Below, piece after piece: positions 35,533 through 45,791 of a DNA stretch of 64,000 nt. Position 1 is the stretch's first letter; the number at the start of each line of letters is the position of its first letter. Origin of the DNA: Shewanella mangrovi (lineage in GTDB: Bacteria > Pseudomonadota > Gammaproteobacteria > Enterobacterales > Shewanellaceae); NCBI RefSeq assembly GCF_000753795.1, contig NZ_JPEO01000003.1, forward strand, positions 124,001-188,000, in the 5' to 3' direction. The translations under genes were made by a program, and so were the position numbers. The notes under the pieces were generated by a model. The model worked only from the letters and a program-made list of their open reading frames with translations, was not told the origin of the DNA and ran no database searches.

Positions 35533-35559
35533 AAAAAACCGGCATAATGCCGGTTTTTT
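35533..35559. terminator. Bidirectional terminator between ung and ppiD
   Basis: Perfect stem AAAAAACCGGCA / TGCCGGTTTTTT with a short loop, between convergent ung (ends 35515) and ppiD (ends 35576). Confidence 0.88.
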
Positions 35560-35575
35560 AGAGTGTTGAACTAAC

Positions 35576-37438
35576 TTATCCTTCGGTTGGATAAGTCACT
35601 TCAGCTTTTGCTTTAAGCAATTCAATCAACGCACGGTAATCTGCTTGGCTGTATTGATTAGCCAAGCTTTGTTGGATTGAGCTACTCAACTCAGCTGGTA
35701 CAGTGGCTGGAGTAGTGACTTTATCGACCACAACAACCGCGTAACCTTTAGCGGTTGCTACGGTGTCTGCACTGATGCCTTCCGCTGCTTTTGCCATTTT
35801 AAATGCCTGGCCTACGATAGCAGCATCAATATCCGCTGCATTACGACCGACATTTGCATGGCTCTCAAGCGCAACATCTGATGTACCCTCTTTAATTGCA
35901 TTGAGCATGTCATCGGCTTTCGCTTTAGCCAACTCACCCGCTTTCTGCTGTTTCAACTGATTGACGATGTCTTCTTTCACTTCATCAAACGCCTTTAAAC
36001 CAGCAGCTTGGTGTTGCTTGATACGAATAACCATCACATCGTTATCCGATACTTCCAACACGTTACTGTTCATTCCCGACAGCACATCGTCAGAAAATGC
36101 AGCTTTTAATACGTCAGGCGTATTAAACGGTGCAGGTGCATCCATTTTGCTGAATAGCTCTGTGGACTTAACCGATAAGTTTACCGCCTTAGCGGCTTCC
36201 TCCAAGGTGTCAGGCACTTCATAGCTGGTGTCTGCGAGTTTTTGCTGCAAACCGTAGAATTCGTTGACCGCCTTGTCCATTTTCAGCTTTTGTGCAATTT
36301 GTACTTTCACATCGGCAAATGGTGATGCCGCACTTGGCTGCACGTCTAATAGCTTAATGATGTGGTAGCCATACGGTGTTTTTACTACATCAGAAATCTC
36401 ACCTTTATTTAACGCAAATAGCGCCTTATCAAACGCAGGATCCATGACGCCAGCTTCAAACCAACCTAACTCCCCGCCTTTTGCACCACTTAGCGTGTCT
36501 TGAGAGTCTTTCTTGGCAAGCTCAGCAAAATCAGCACCAGCGTTCAGTTGCTTGAGAATATCTTCAGCTTTCGCTTTGGCTGCGGCATCATCTGCAGTAG
36601 CGTCGATTAAGATATGAGCGGCTTCGCGCTTCTCGTTAGTCTGGTAATCTGCAATATGGTCTTGATAATAGGCTTTGGCCTCATCATCACTCACTTCAAT
36701 ACCGTCGGTTAACGCACTGGCACTTAACTCAACATAATCGAGGCTTACCATCTCTGGACGTTGGAATTGCAGCTTATTGTCATCGTAAAACTTCGATACT
36801 TCGTCGTCAGTGACGCTAACGTCGGCAAGGAACGGGGCGGACTCAACGGTCGCAAAGCGAATATCACGAGTCTGAGCTTGCAGCTTGGCCAGAGCATCAC
36901 TTTCACCTTTCAAGGCAAAATCACTGGCAACCAGAGCTGTCACCAGCTGATTGCGCGTCATATCTGATCGCATCGCATCACGGAAACTCGCTGCGGTATA
37001 CCCCATTTGACGCAAAACCGCCAGATAACGTTCGTTATCAAAAGTGCCAGCGGTTTGGAACGCAGCTTCTGTGCGAATCGCTTCTTTTACTTGTTCGTCA
37101 GAAACACGTAAACCAAGCTCTTTTGCTGCTTGGTCAACTAAACGCTGTGCTACAAGGCGTTGTAAAACACCCTGCTTAATATTATTCAAATAGGCATCGT
37201 TGGCTGATAACGTATCAAACATATCACCCAGCTGTTGCTGTAAGCGGTTTTTTTCGCTTTGATATGCCTGTTCTAATTCAGCTTTAGAAATCTCTTCACC
37301 ATTGACGGTTGCGGCTGGCGCTTGAGTCGAACGGCCCAAATAGCTGCTCACCCCGGCAAATGCAAAAGACAGAATGACCAACACCAGAATCACTTTGGCT
37401 ACGGCACTCTGCGCTCCGTCACGCATCTTATCTAACAT
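35576..37438 (-). CDS. ppiD: PpiD periplasmic folding chaperone
   Basis: The 620-residue product has a cytoplasmic tail and one membrane anchor (VILVLVILSFAFAGVSSYL, about residues 16-34). A SurA-like helical region follows, then a parvulin domain (REAAHILIDATADD through GYHIIKLLDV, about residues 266-362), and a long C-terminal chaperone region. PpiD sits at the SecYEG exit and helps newly exported outer-membrane proteins fold. It follows hupB, as in E. coli. Confidence 0.95.
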   Translation of the reverse strand: MLDKMRDGAQSAVAKVILVLVILSFAFAGVSSYLGRSTQAPAATVNGEEISKAELEQAYQSEKNRLQQQLGDMFDTLSANDAYLNNIKQGVLQRLVAQRLVDQAAKELGLRVSDEQVKEAIRTEAAFQTAGTFDNERYLAVLRQMGYTAASFRDAMRSDMTRNQLVTALVASDFALKGESDALAKLQAQTRDIRFATVESAPFLADVSVTDDEVSKFYDDNKLQFQRPEMVSLDYVELSASALTDGIEVSDDEAKAYYQDHIADYQTNEKREAAHILIDATADDAAAKAKAEDILKQLNAGADFAELAKKDSQDTLSGAKGGELGWFEAGVMDPAFDKALFALNKGEISDVVKTPYGYHIIKLLDVQPSAASPFADVKVQIAQKLKMDKAVNEFYGLQQKLADTSYEVPDTLEEAAKAVNLSVKSTELFSKMDAPAPFNTPDVLKAAFSDDVLSGMNSNVLEVSDNDVMVIRIKQHQAAGLKAFDEVKEDIVNQLKQQKAGELAKAKADDMLNAIKEGTSDVALESHANVGRNAADIDAAIVGQAFKMAKAAEGISADTVATAKGYAVVVVDKVTTPATVPAELSSSIQQSLANQYSQADYRALIELLKAKAEVTYPTEG

Positions 37439-37465
37439 CAGATGTCTCGCTATGCGATGTTAATT

Positions 37466-37497
37466 AAAAAAAAGACGCATCGCTTAAAGGATGCGCC
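37466..37497 (-). terminator. Rho-independent terminator downstream of hupB
   Basis: On the minus strand GGCGCATC / GATGCGTC (one G-T pair, 8-nt loop) is followed by T8. It lies between hupB and ppiD, just 28 bp before the ppiD start, so ppiD transcription may depend on read-through or its own promoter. Confidence 0.75.
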
Positions 37498-37563
37498 TAT
37501 CGCTTGATTTACTGCAGTTTTAAAACACTGCTGTAATTGTTCACTTGATGGGCTCTTAACCCG

Positions 37564-37582
37564 GTAAGGCCAAATGCCTTAC
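37564..37582. repeat. Small hairpin after hupB stop
   Basis: Perfect 7-bp stem GTAAGGC-CAAAT-GCCTTAC about 15 nt past the hupB stop, without a T-run. It may protect the hupB 3' end. Confidence 0.45.
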
Positions 37583-37596
37583 AGGACAAGTGTCAA

Positions 37597-37869
37597 TTAG
37601 TTAACAGCATCCTTCAGCGCTTTACCTGCTTTGAATGCAGGAATTTTTGCTGCTGCAATTTTGATTTCGTCCCCAGTTTGTGGGTTACGACCAGTACGCT
37701 CTGCACGTTCACGTACTTCAAAAGTACCAAAACCAACAAGAGAAATCTTATCGCCGTCCTTCAAACTTTCAGTTACAGCAGCGATGAAAGAATCCAGTGC
37801 GCGGCCTGCAGCGGCTTTAGAAATGTCTGCACCAGATGCGATTTTCTCAATTAGTTCAGATTTATTCAT
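37597..37869 (-). CDS. hupB: DNA-binding protein HU-beta
   Basis: The 90-residue product is a standard [24 protein letters not shown], an [24 protein letters not shown] beta-arm and a Lys-rich C-terminus. HU bends and compacts DNA as a dimer. The lon-hupB-ppiD order matches enterobacteria. AAGGGG lies before the ATG. Confidence 0.97.
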   Translation of the reverse strand: MNKSELIEKIASGADISKAAAGRALDSFIAAVTESLKDGDKISLVGFGTFEVRERAERTGRNPQTGDEIKIAAAKIPAFKAGKALKDAVN

Positions 37870-38127
37870 GTCATCCCCTTGAATGTAATTTTATGCGCCG
37901 CAACCAAGTCCTTCTCTCGAGCGGTCTGCGGAGGCTTTTATAACAAGCTTGATTTTAAAGTTCAAGCCCAGTTGGAAACTAGGATTATGTAATTGGATAC
38001 AGCTCAAAGCCAGTCACCTCAAGGGCTTGAGACGACTGGCTCTCCACGCAACTTAGGCTATCACAGGTCGAGACTTTGTTAAGCCCTTTTTTTCAGTTTT
38101 TTTCGGTGAATGCTGTATTTTCTTGCG
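37870..38127. other. lon-hupB intergenic region with long hairpin
   Basis: This 258-bp stretch contains no ORF. A strong inverted repeat lies at 38008-38041; the hupB promoter is likely between it and the gene. Confidence 0.6.
38008..38041. repeat. Long two-step hairpin between lon and hupB
   Basis: AGCCAGTC-ac-CTCAAG-gg-CTTGAG-ac-GACTGGCT is perfectly symmetrical except for a 2x2 internal bulge, giving 14 base pairs. It has only a TTT after it on the minus strand. It could terminate lon or shield its 3' end. Confidence 0.65.
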
Positions 38128-40485
38128 TTAGACCAAATTTTTAACAACTTCGAAGCCTTCGACAGGCTTTTCAAGCGCTAATTTCAGTACCTCATCGACC
38201 CAACGTACTGGTTTAATTTCCAAATCCGCGACCACGTTTGCTGGAATTTCCTCCAGGTCACGCTCGTTTTCTTTTGGAATTAACACCAGTTTGATACCAC
38301 CACGGTGGGCAGCCAGCAGTTTTTCTTTGAGACCACCAATTGGCAATACTTCACCACGCAGGGTAATTTCACCAGTCATTGCCACATCGGCACGTACGGG
38401 ATTACCAGTCAGACTCGACACCAACGCTGTGCACATAGCGGCACCGGCGGATGGACCATCTTTTGGTGTTGCACCTTCAGGTACGTGTACGTGAATATCG
38501 CGTTTCTCATAGAAATCGCTGTTAATACCGAGCTGCTCAGAACGCGCTCTGACTACTGTCAACGCCGCCTGAATAGACTCCTGCATCACATCGCCCAACG
38601 AACCTGTATAGGTCAATTTACCTTTGCCAGGCACTGAAGTTGCTTCGATGGTCAACAGATCGCCACCGACTTCTGTCCACGCCAACCCCGTGACTTGACC
38701 GATTTGGTTGTGCGATTCAGCTTTTCCGTAGTCAAAACGTTGTACGCCAAGGAACGACTTCAAGTTATCCTGATTCACTTCAACGTGTTTGCAGTCTTTG
38801 TCGAGCAAAATTTGTTTCACGACTTTACGGCAAATCTTGGACAACTCACGCTCAAGCGAACGCACCCCAGCTTCACGAGTGTAGTAGCGAATGATGCCGA
38901 TAATGGCGCTATCATCCACTGTGATTTCGCTTGCTTTTAGGCCATTACGTTCAACCTGTTTGGGTAACAAGTGCGCTTTGGCAATATTGAGCTTCTCATC
39001 TTCGGTATAACCGGATAAGCGAATCACTTCCATACGGTCAAGTAACGGACCGGGAATGTTCATTGAGTTAGAGGTCGCCACAAACATTACGTCAGACAGA
39101 TCATAATCGACTTCTAAGTAATGGTCGTTAAAGGTCGCGTTTTGCTCCGGATCCAAGACCTCCAACAATGCCGATGACGGGTCACCACGCATGTCTGAGC
39201 TCATTTTGTCGATTTCATCCAGCAGGAACAGCGGGTTTTTCACACCCACTTTTGCCATTTTCTGAATGATTTTACCCGGCATAGAACCGATATAAGTACG
39301 GCGATGTCCGCGGATTTCCGCTTCATCACGTACGCCGCCCAAGGCGACACGAACATACTTACGGCCGGTAGCTTTGGCGATTGATTGGCCGAGGGAAGTT
39401 TTACCCACCCCAGGAGGGCCCACCAGACACAGGATAGGACCTTTTAGCTGTTTAACTCTGCTCTGTACCGCCAGATATTCCAGAATACGTTCTTTGACTT
39501 TCTCAAGCCCGTAATGGTCGGTATCGAGCACGCCTTCCGCTTTAGAAAGGTCGCGTTTAATTTTAGAGCGCTGTTTCCATGGTACTGAGGTCATCCAATC
39601 AACATAGCTACGTACGACCGTGGCTTCAGCTGACATTGGCGACATCATGCGTAATTTATTCAGTTCAGCAGACGCTTTTTCTTTGGCATCCGCAGGCATG
39701 CCAGCATCTTCGATTTTACGGCTTAAAACTTCAAACTCATCATGGCCTTCATCGAGATCGCCGAGTTCCTTCTGAATCGCCTTCATTTGCTCATTCAGAT
39801 AGTACTCACGCTGGCTCTTTTCCATCTGCTTTTTAACGCGCGAACGAATACGTTTTTCAACTTGCAGTAAGTCGATTTCCGCTTCCATCATCGCCATCAA
39901 GTATTCGAGACGTTCAGCGACATTGACCATCTCAAGCACAGATTGTTTATCTTGTAGCTTCAACGGCATATGCGCTGCCATGGTGTCGGCGAGGCGGTCT
40001 GCTTCTTCAATCCCGCTCAGCGAAGTCAGCACTTCGGGGGGAATTTTCTTGTTGAGTTTGATATAGCCTTCAAACTGGCCAATGGCACTGCGCACCAACA
40101 CTTCTTCTTCTCGGTCTTCCATTGGCTGGGATTCGAGATATTGCGCAGTAGCAACAAAGTATTCTTCTTCTTTGGTGTACTTATCGATTTTGGCGCGCTT
40201 ACCGCCTTCAACTAATACTTTTACTGTGCCATCCGGCAGCTTCAGCAGTTGCAGGATTGAGGCGACAGTACCGACATCGAAGATATCGTCAGCAGTAGGT
40301 TCATCCAAATCAGCATCGCGCTGGGCTACGAGGATAATCTGCTTATCCTGTTCCATCGCCGATTCCAGACAACGGATGGATTTTTCTCTACCGACGAATA
40401 ACGGAATTACCATATGGGGGTAAACCACCACATCTCGTAATGGCAGCACGGGCAATTCGATTCGCGCTTCTGATTCTATGGTCAT
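38128..40485 (-). CDS. lon: Lon ATP-dependent protease
   Basis: The 785-residue product is a full-length LonA: N-terminal substrate domain ([21 protein letters not shown]), AAA+ domain with Walker [12 protein letters not shown] and Walker B LFLLDEID, and C-terminal protease with catalytic Ser in [13 protein letters not shown] and Lys in [14 protein letters not shown]. It degrades misfolded and selected regulatory proteins. A sigma-32-like promoter is just upstream (40525-40552). Confidence 0.97.
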   Translation of the reverse strand: MTIESEARIELPVLPLRDVVVYPHMVIPLFVGREKSIRCLESAMEQDKQIILVAQRDADLDEPTADDIFDVGTVASILQLLKLPDGTVKVLVEGGKRAKIDKYTKEEEYFVATAQYLESQPMEDREEEVLVRSAIGQFEGYIKLNKKIPPEVLTSLSGIEEADRLADTMAAHMPLKLQDKQSVLEMVNVAERLEYLMAMMEAEIDLLQVEKRIRSRVKKQMEKSQREYYLNEQMKAIQKELGDLDEGHDEFEVLSRKIEDAGMPADAKEKASAELNKLRMMSPMSAEATVVRSYVDWMTSVPWKQRSKIKRDLSKAEGVLDTDHYGLEKVKERILEYLAVQSRVKQLKGPILCLVGPPGVGKTSLGQSIAKATGRKYVRVALGGVRDEAEIRGHRRTYIGSMPGKIIQKMAKVGVKNPLFLLDEIDKMSSDMRGDPSSALLEVLDPEQNATFNDHYLEVDYDLSDVMFVATSNSMNIPGPLLDRMEVIRLSGYTEDEKLNIAKAHLLPKQVERNGLKASEITVDDSAIIGIIRYYTREAGVRSLERELSKICRKVVKQILLDKDCKHVEVNQDNLKSFLGVQRFDYGKAESHNQIGQVTGLAWTEVGGDLLTIEATSVPGKGKLTYTGSLGDVMQESIQAALTVVRARSEQLGINSDFYEKRDIHVHVPEGATPKDGPSAGAAMCTALVSSLTGNPVRADVAMTGEITLRGEVLPIGGLKEKLLAAHRGGIKLVLIPKENERDLEEIPANVVADLEIKPVRWVDEVLKLALEKPVEGFEVVKNLV

Positions 40486-40524
40486 AGCTTGATTCCGTTC
40501 CAGTTAATAGTATTACCCTGAGTA

Positions 40525-40552
40525 TATTGGGGCGTGATCCTTGCTTTCAATG
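40525..40552 (-). promoter_or_regulatory. Sigma-32-like heat-shock promoter of lon
   Basis: On the minus strand, ATTGAAA is followed after 12 bp by CCCCAATAT, close to the CTTGAAA / CCCCATNT consensus. It lies about 40 bp upstream of the lon start. Confidence 0.7.
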
Positions 40553-40560
40553 GCAAAAAT

Positions 40561-40590
40561 AAAAAAAGGAGCCAGTAAAGGCTCCTTATT
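40561..40590 (-). terminator. Rho-independent terminator of clpX
   Basis: Stem AAGGAGCC / GGCTCCTT (loop of 6) on the minus strand, followed by a long T-run, 27 nt after the clpX stop. Confidence 0.85.
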
Positions 40591-40616
40591 TTTCAAACTG
40601 ATACTCGGATGGACAA

Positions 40617-41894
40617 TTAATGCTCACCTGATGCTGCTTGAGACTCGTTGCTTTCGTAAATCAAAATTGGGTCTGATTCACCATTCACCACTGACTCGTC
40701 CACAACAACTTTGGTCACGTTCTCGAACGATGGTAAATCATACATGGTGTTTAGCAGAATCGCTTCGACGATAGAGCGCAAACCACGTGCACCGGTCTTA
40801 CGCACCATCGCCTTTTTAGCAATGGCTTGCAGTGCATCTTCGCGGAATTCCAGCTCAACCTTTTCCATCTCAAACAAGGCGCCATATTGTTTGGTGATCG
40901 CATTTTTAGGTTGTGACAAAATTTGCACCAATGCCGCTTCGTCCAGTTCACCCAAGGTAGCAACCACTGGCAGTCGACCGATGAATTCAGGGATCAAACC
41001 AAATTTCACCAAATCTTCCGGCTCGACCTGCAGCAAGGTATCTGAGATGCTTTTCTTATCTGCATCACCTTTTACTGTCGCGCCAAAACCGATACCACTG
41101 CCTACATGAGCACGTTGCTCAATAACCTTCTCAAGCCCTGCGAACGCACCGCCACAGATAAACAAAATTTTAGAAGTATCAACTTGCAAAAACTCTTGTT
41201 GCGGATGCTTACGGCCACCTTGTGGCGGTACTGCAGCGACTGTGCCTTCAATTAGCTTCAACAACGCCTGTTGCACACCTTCACCAGAAACGTCACGTGT
41301 AATTGATGGGTTATCAGACTTACGACTGATCTTATCAATCTCATCAATATAAACGATGCCACGCTGCGCCTTTTCGACGTCGTAATCGCATTTCTGCAGC
41401 AGTTTCTGAATGATATTCTCAACGTCTTCACCCACGTAACCCGCTTCAGTCAGCGTGGTCGCATCAGCCATGGTGAATGGTACGTCGAGGAAACGTGCTA
41501 ACGTTTCTGCCAGCAGCGTTTTACCACTACCGGTTGGACCAATCAGCAGGATGTTACTCTTGCCGAGCTCAACACCATCTTTTGGTGCCGGATATTTCAA
41601 ACGTTTGTAATGGTTGTAAACTGCAACCGACAGCACTTTCTTTGCCTGCTCCTGACCAATGACATAATCGTCAAGGTGCGCACGCAGTTCATGCGGCGTA
41701 GGCAATTTTTCTTGATCGCGTTTTGGCGAGATATCTTTGATCTCTTCGCGAATGATGTCGTTGCATAACTCTACACATTCGTCACAAACATAAACGGACG
41801 GACCGGCAATCAACTTGCGCACTTCATGCTGACTCTTACCGCAGAAAGAGCAATACAGCAGTTTACCGTTATCACCGTTTTTATTGTCAGCCAT
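40617..41894 (-). CDS. clpX: ClpX ATPase specificity subunit
   Basis: The 425-residue product has the N-terminal zinc finger ([15 protein letters not shown] then [11 protein letters not shown]), Walker [16 protein letters not shown], pore loop GYVG, and Walker [10 protein letters not shown]. ClpX unfolds tagged substrates and feeds ClpP. It follows clpP by 94 bp containing two hairpins. Confidence 0.98.
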   Translation of the reverse strand: MADNKNGDNGKLLYCSFCGKSQHEVRKLIAGPSVYVCDECVELCNDIIREEIKDISPKRDQEKLPTPHELRAHLDDYVIGQEQAKKVLSVAVYNHYKRLKYPAPKDGVELGKSNILLIGPTGSGKTLLAETLARFLDVPFTMADATTLTEAGYVGEDVENIIQKLLQKCDYDVEKAQRGIVYIDEIDKISRKSDNPSITRDVSGEGVQQALLKLIEGTVAAVPPQGGRKHPQQEFLQVDTSKILFICGGAFAGLEKVIEQRAHVGSGIGFGATVKGDADKKSISDTLLQVEPEDLVKFGLIPEFIGRLPVVATLGELDEAALVQILSQPKNAITKQYGALFEMEKVELEFREDALQAIAKKAMVRKTGARGLRSIVEAILLNTMYDLPSFENVTKVVVDESVVNGESDPILIYESNESQAASGEH

Positions 41895-41909
41895 TACTGT
41901 TCCTCATCT

Positions 41910-41930
41910 GCAGCGCTTCATTAGCGCTGC
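41910..41930. repeat. Hairpin in clpP-clpX spacer
   Basis: Perfect 8-bp stem GCAGCGCT-TCATT-AGCGCTGC, 16 bp upstream of the clpX ATG. A second small palindrome (CTGAGC-TTA-GCTCAG) lies at 41944-41958. These may tune clpX message stability or translation. Confidence 0.55.
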
Positions 41931-41988
41931 TTAACACATCCTACTGAGCTTAGCTCAGATAGCGGCATATTTCAGCCAAAAAATCTTG

Positions 41989-42597
41989 TTATTCCCGTTG
42001 TGAAATAACGGAATCGACCAAACCGTATTCAAGTGCTTGCGTCGCACTCATAAAGTTATCGCGGTCAGTGTCACGTTCAACAACTTCAATAGGTTGACCA
42101 GTATGTTCGGCTAACAGGCCATTCAATTTCTGCTTGATGCCCAAGATCTCTTGCGCATGAATGGCAATATCAGATGCTTGGCCTTGGAAGCCTCCCAGCG
42201 GCTGATGGATCATCACCCGTGCATTTGGCAAACAATGACGCTTACCTTTAGCACCACCGGCGAGCAAAAATGCGCCCATACTAGCAGCTTGACCAATACA
42301 CACTGTGCTCACGTCAGGCTTGATAAACTGCATGGTGTCATAAATCGCCATCCCAGCAGTTACTGAACCGCCTGGCGAGTTGATATACAAAGAGATATCT
42401 TTATCAGGGCTTTCTGATTCCAAGAACAGCAGCTGCGCTACGATCAGGTTCGCCATGTGCTCTTCAACTTGACCCACCATGAAAATCACGCGCTCTTTCA
42501 ATAAACGAGAGTAAATATCGTACGAGCGTTCGCCTTTAGAAGTTTGTTCAACCACCATTGGCACCAGAGCATTCATAACTGACTGAGGTGTATGCAT
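41989..42597 (-). CDS. clpP: ClpP protease subunit
   Basis: The 202-residue product has the catalytic triad: Ser in [11 protein letters not shown], His in [12 protein letters not shown] and Asp in [10 protein letters not shown]. It forms the tetradecameric protease chamber for ClpX and ClpA. It is preceded by a sigma-32-like promoter and a large hairpin. Confidence 0.98.
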   Translation of the reverse strand: MHTPQSVMNALVPMVVEQTSKGERSYDIYSRLLKERVIFMVGQVEEHMANLIVAQLLFLESESPDKDISLYINSPGGSVTAGMAIYDTMQFIKPDVSTVCIGQAASMGAFLLAGGAKGKRHCLPNARVMIHQPLGGFQGQASDIAIHAQEILGIKQKLNGLLAEHTGQPIEVVERDTDRDNFMSATQALEYGLVDSVISQRE

Positions 42598-42618
42598 TCT
42601 TATGTTTCCCTAAATAAA

Positions 42619-42652
42619 AATGGCCCGCATGAGGGACCTCATACGAGCCATT
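42619..42652 (-). terminator. Stable terminator-like hairpin in tig-clpP spacer
   Basis: On the minus strand, AATGGCTCGTATGAGG pairs with CCTCATGCGGGCCATT (two G-T pairs), followed by TTTTTATTT. It lies 22 nt before the clpP ATG. It could end the tig transcript, or attenuate clpP transcripts that start upstream of it. Confidence 0.65.
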
Positions 42653-42654
42653 AT

Positions 42655-42681
42655 AAATGGCGATTGACCAATCAAGTCAAG
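42655..42681 (-). promoter_or_regulatory. Sigma-32-like promoter of clpP
   Basis: CTTGAC, 13 bp, CGCCATTT on the minus strand, starting just past the tig stop. The -10 box matches the sigma-32 consensus at 7 of 8. A TATAAT lies within the same stretch, so sigma-70 may also act. Confidence 0.5.
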
Positions 42682-42687
42682 TCTGGC

Positions 42688-43998
42688 TTATGCGCGACCA
42701 GCAGCCTTGTTCATAAATTCTTCGAAAGCGACTTCTTTGTCGGTCACTTTGGCAGATTTCAGAACTTCTTCAACAGCTTGCTCTTCAAGCGCCAGATTGC
42801 GCATGCTTTGCATTAATTCATTGTTGCTGTTGTAGTATTCAACCACTTCTTTTGGATCTTCATATGCAGAAGCCATTGATGCGATCAGCGCTTGTACACG
42901 CTCCTCGTCAGCTTTCAGCTCGCCACCTTTGATCACTTCACCCAGCAACAGACCGATCTTAACGCGGCGTTCTGCTTGTTCAGTGAACAGCTCAGCTGGT
43001 AATTCAGGCATTTGTTGTGGGTTCATTTGACCGCCAAAGCGTTGCAGTGCTTGACGACGCAGAACGTCTACTTCACCGTCAATCAATGCTTTTGGCAATT
43101 CTACTTCGTTCGCTGCCAACAGACCGTTGATAACTTGCTCTTTCACATTCGCTTTCAGCGCTTGCTCAAGTTCGCGTTCCATGTTCTTACGGATTTCCGC
43201 TTTTAATGCGTCAACACCGCCGTCTTGAACACCGAAACGAGTAGCAAATTCATCATTTACTTCTGGCAGTTCAGCGCCTTGTACTTCTTTCAAAGTGATG
43301 GCGAATTTAGCTGCTTTACCTTTCAGGTTTTCAGCATGATATTCTTCTGGGAAAGTAACGTCGATGTCGAACTCTTCGCCTGCTTTGTGGCCAATAACGC
43401 CTTCTTCAAAGCCAGGGATCATACGACCGCTGCCCAGTTGCAGTTCGAAGTCTTCAGCTTTACCGCCTTCAAACTCTTCACCGTCAATGCTGCCAACAAA
43501 GTTGATGATTGCTTTGTCGCCTTCAGCCGCTTCACGTTCAACAGCTGCAAAAGTCGCATGTTGCTTACGCAGAGTTTCAATCATGTTGTCAACGTCAGCA
43601 TCATTTACTGTGGCAACAGGCTTTTCGATTTCGATAGCGTCAACACCAGCTACTTCAACTTCTGGATAAACTTCAAAAGTTGCAGTAAATTCGAACTGTT
43701 CGCCTTCAGTTGCACCTGGAGTCAGAGTCGGTGCGCCTGCTGGATTCAGTTTTTCGGCGATGATGGCTTCAACGAAGTTACGCTGCATCACTTCACCGGT
43801 AATGTCTTGACGGATGGCCTTGCCATAACGCTTTTCGATAACGCTTGCAGGTACTTTGCCTGGACGGAATCCAGGAATACGAGCGCGTTTAGCTTCACGT
43901 TGCAGACTTTCTTTTACCAGGTTTTCTACCTGTTCAGCAGGTACGGAGATGGTCAGGCGACGCTCCAGGCCTTGTGTTGTTTCAACAGAAACTTGCAT
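42688..43998 (-). CDS. tig: Trigger factor
   Basis: The 436-residue product has the ribosome-binding signature GFRPGKVP at about residues 43-50, a central FKBP-like domain ([20 protein letters not shown]), and the C-terminal chaperone arms. It binds nascent chains at the ribosome exit. ATG 43998 gives the family start MQVSVETTQ and is preceded by GAGGTAAAAG. Confidence 0.97.
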   Translation of the reverse strand: MQVSVETTQGLERRLTISVPAEQVENLVKESLQREAKRARIPGFRPGKVPASVIEKRYGKAIRQDITGEVMQRNFVEAIIAEKLNPAGAPTLTPGATEGEQFEFTATFEVYPEVEVAGVDAIEIEKPVATVNDADVDNMIETLRKQHATFAAVEREAAEGDKAIINFVGSIDGEEFEGGKAEDFELQLGSGRMIPGFEEGVIGHKAGEEFDIDVTFPEEYHAENLKGKAAKFAITLKEVQGAELPEVNDEFATRFGVQDGGVDALKAEIRKNMERELEQALKANVKEQVINGLLAANEVELPKALIDGEVDVLRRQALQRFGGQMNPQQMPELPAELFTEQAERRVKIGLLLGEVIKGGELKADEERVQALIASMASAYEDPKEVVEYYNSNNELMQSMRNLALEEQAVEEVLKSAKVTDKEVAFEEFMNKAAGRA

Positions 43999-44206
43999 TC
44001 TTTTACCTCGAAATGTGTCTAACTTCCTTTTTATAGCCGACATTTAATCAACTATTCAGGTATTCGTTTCTTGACGATAATGTTGACGCAGATGCCTATA
44101 AGAGTTGCTTTCGGCATTCGTCTTACAAATGTTGATGTTTATCAAGACGCAGCATTATAGCCATGCACTTTCAATGAGTCGAGCCACAATGGCCGATAAA
44201 AGGTAC

Positions 44207-44235
44207 AAAAAAAGCGACTCAAGGTCGCTTTTTTT
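44207..44235 (-). terminator. Terminator of tRNA operon
   Basis: AAAAAAAGCGAC / GTCGCTTTTTTT with loop TCAAG, 14 nt past the 3' end of tRNA-His on the minus strand. Confidence 0.85.
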
Positions 44236-44248
44236 GAAATCGAAATAA

Positions 44249-44325
44249 TGGGGTGACTGATGGGGCTCGAACCCACGACAACTGGAATCACAATCCAGGG
44301 CTCTACCAACTGAGCTACAATCACC
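44249..44325 (-). tRNA. hisR: tRNA-His (GUG)
   Basis: The minus strand folds as a cloverleaf with anticodon loop TTGTGAT and T-loop GTTCGAGCC. An extra 5' G (the G-1 of tRNA-His) sits at 44325, and CCA is encoded. It lies 6 nt after tRNA-Arg. Confidence 0.95.
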
Positions 44326-44331
44326 ATAATT

Positions 44332-44408
44332 TGGTACGCCCGGCAGGATTCGAACCTGCGACCATCCGCTTAGAAGGCGGATGCTCTATCCAACTGAGCT
44401 ACGGGCGC
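44332..44408 (-). tRNA. tRNA-Arg (UCU)
   Basis: GCGCCCGTAGCTCAG start, anticodon stem CCGCC / GGCGG context with loop CTTCTAA (anticodon TCT), GGTTCGAATCC T-loop, and encoded CCA. 77 nt. Confidence 0.93.
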
Positions 44409-44476
44409 AAGGGCGGCAACATCATGTTGCATCCTGATCGGTACTGACAATGTTTATAGCACACTGTCCAAAAATT

Positions 44477-44553
<77 letters not shown>

Positions 44554-44568
44554 AAATCGTTGTTAAGG

Positions 44569-44574
44569 ATTATG
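44569..44574 (-). promoter_or_regulatory. Candidate -10 element of tRNA operon
   Basis: TGCATAAT on the minus strand has an extended -10 form, about 15 bp before the tRNA-Pro 5' end. No good -35 was seen. The remaining spacer to folD (to 44770) holds nothing else recognisable. Confidence 0.35.
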
Positions 44575-44770
44575 CAGGCTACAACAATTTTATGTTTAAC
44601 TTGCATCAACGGTCGTAAGAATTAGTTATCAAAACATACCGCTGCTTAAGAACGGAGCGCATGTTATCGATTCGACTTAACTGCGTCAACGATTTTTTTG
44701 GTTCCGCAATTCAGCTGCTGAAATTTAGTGCTGCCAACGGCAAATTCTGTGTTCTGGCGCACCTTTCACC

Positions 44771-44799
44771 ATGACACTAAAGCGCGCGACTGTTAAAAT
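44771..44799 (+). promoter_or_regulatory. Sigma-70 promoter of folD
   Basis: ATGACA, 17 bp, TAAAAT: 5/6 and 5/6 matches at ideal spacing, 50 bp upstream of the folD start. Confidence 0.7.
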
Positions 44800-44848
44800 A
44801 TCGCCGCTTCATAGAACATCGCGCCATAACTAAGGAAACCCTACACCC

Positions 44849-45703
44849 ATGACTGCCCAATTAATTGATGGCAAAGCGATAGCGCAATCCATTCGGCAAG
44901 AATTAAAACAAAAAGTGGCTCAACGCCAAGCCGCTGGTCAGCGTATTCCCGGTCTTGCTGTAATTCTGGTCGGTAGTGATCCTGCCTCGCAAGTGTATGT
45001 CGGCAGTAAGCGTAAAGCTTGCGAAGAAGTTGGCTTCTTATCGCGTTCATACGATTTAGCCGCCGATACCAGCGAAGAAGAACTACTTAACTTAATAGAT
45101 TCACTCAACCAAGATGGCAGTATTGATGGCATCTTGGTGCAATTGCCGTTACCTGAACATATCGATGATGCCAAAGTCATTGAACGCATACAGCCAGATA
45201 AAGATGTTGATGGTTTTCATCCTTATAATGTCGGCCGCTTAGCACAACGTATTCCAGTGCTGCGTTCATGCACACCAATGGGCATTATGACCCTGATAAA
45301 ATCGACCGGTGTTAAAACCCACGGGTTAGATGCCGTTGTCGTTGGTGCGTCAAACATCGTTGGGCGCCCGATGACACTGGAATTATTGTTAGCCGGATGC
45401 ACCACCACAACTTGCCACCGTTTCACCCAAGGATTGCAGCAAAAAGTATCTCAAGCTGATCTGGTGGTCGTTGCCGTGGGTAAACCTGGCTTTATTCCGG
45501 GCGAGTGGATCAAACCAGGCGCAGTCGTGATTGACGTCGGTATTAACCGTTTGGCTGATGGCCGTTTGGTGGGCGATGTTGAGTTCGAAGCCGCTGCTGA
45601 GCGCGCGAGCTTTATCACCCCGGTTCCCGGCGGTGTTGGACCGATGACCATTGCCAGCCTGCTGGAAAACACCCTGTTTGCTGCTGAGCAATATCACGAT
45701 TAA
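44849..45703 (+). CDS. folD: FolD methylene-THF dehydrogenase/cyclohydrolase
   Basis: The 284-residue product has the substrate-site [13 protein letters not shown] (catalytic Lys near residue 55), QLPLPEHI and DVDGFHP motifs, and the NADP-site [15 protein letters not shown]. It interconverts 5,10-methylene- and 10-formyl-tetrahydrofolate. It is monocistronic between a tRNA operon and the convergent cysS. Confidence 0.97.
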   Translation: MTAQLIDGKAIAQSIRQELKQKVAQRQAAGQRIPGLAVILVGSDPASQVYVGSKRKACEEVGFLSRSYDLAADTSEEELLNLIDSLNQDGSIDGILVQLPLPEHIDDAKVIERIQPDKDVDGFHPYNVGRLAQRIPVLRSCTPMGIMTLIKSTGVKTHGLDAVVVGASNIVGRPMTLELLLAGCTTTTCHRFTQGLQQKVSQADLVVVAVGKPGFIPGEWIKPGAVVIDVGINRLADGRLVGDVEFEAAAERASFITPVPGGVGPMTIASLLENTLFAAEQYHD

Positions 45704-45724
45704 TTGAGACTCGCACAACACAGC

Positions 45725-45751
45725 AAAAAGCCGACATTATGTCGGCTTTTT
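45725..45751. terminator. Bidirectional terminator between folD and cysS
   Basis: Near-perfect palindrome AAAAAGCCGACAT / ATGTCGGCTTTTT between convergent genes ending at 45703 and 45792. Confidence 0.87.
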
Positions 45752-45791
45752 ATTTGATACAAACCTTATGAGTTTGATTTGAATATGCGGC

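Noticed and set aside
43225..44022. Plus-strand ORF of 265 codons opposite tig
   Set aside because: Phe/Cys/Ser-rich translation of the reverse strand of a conserved gene; not a protein.
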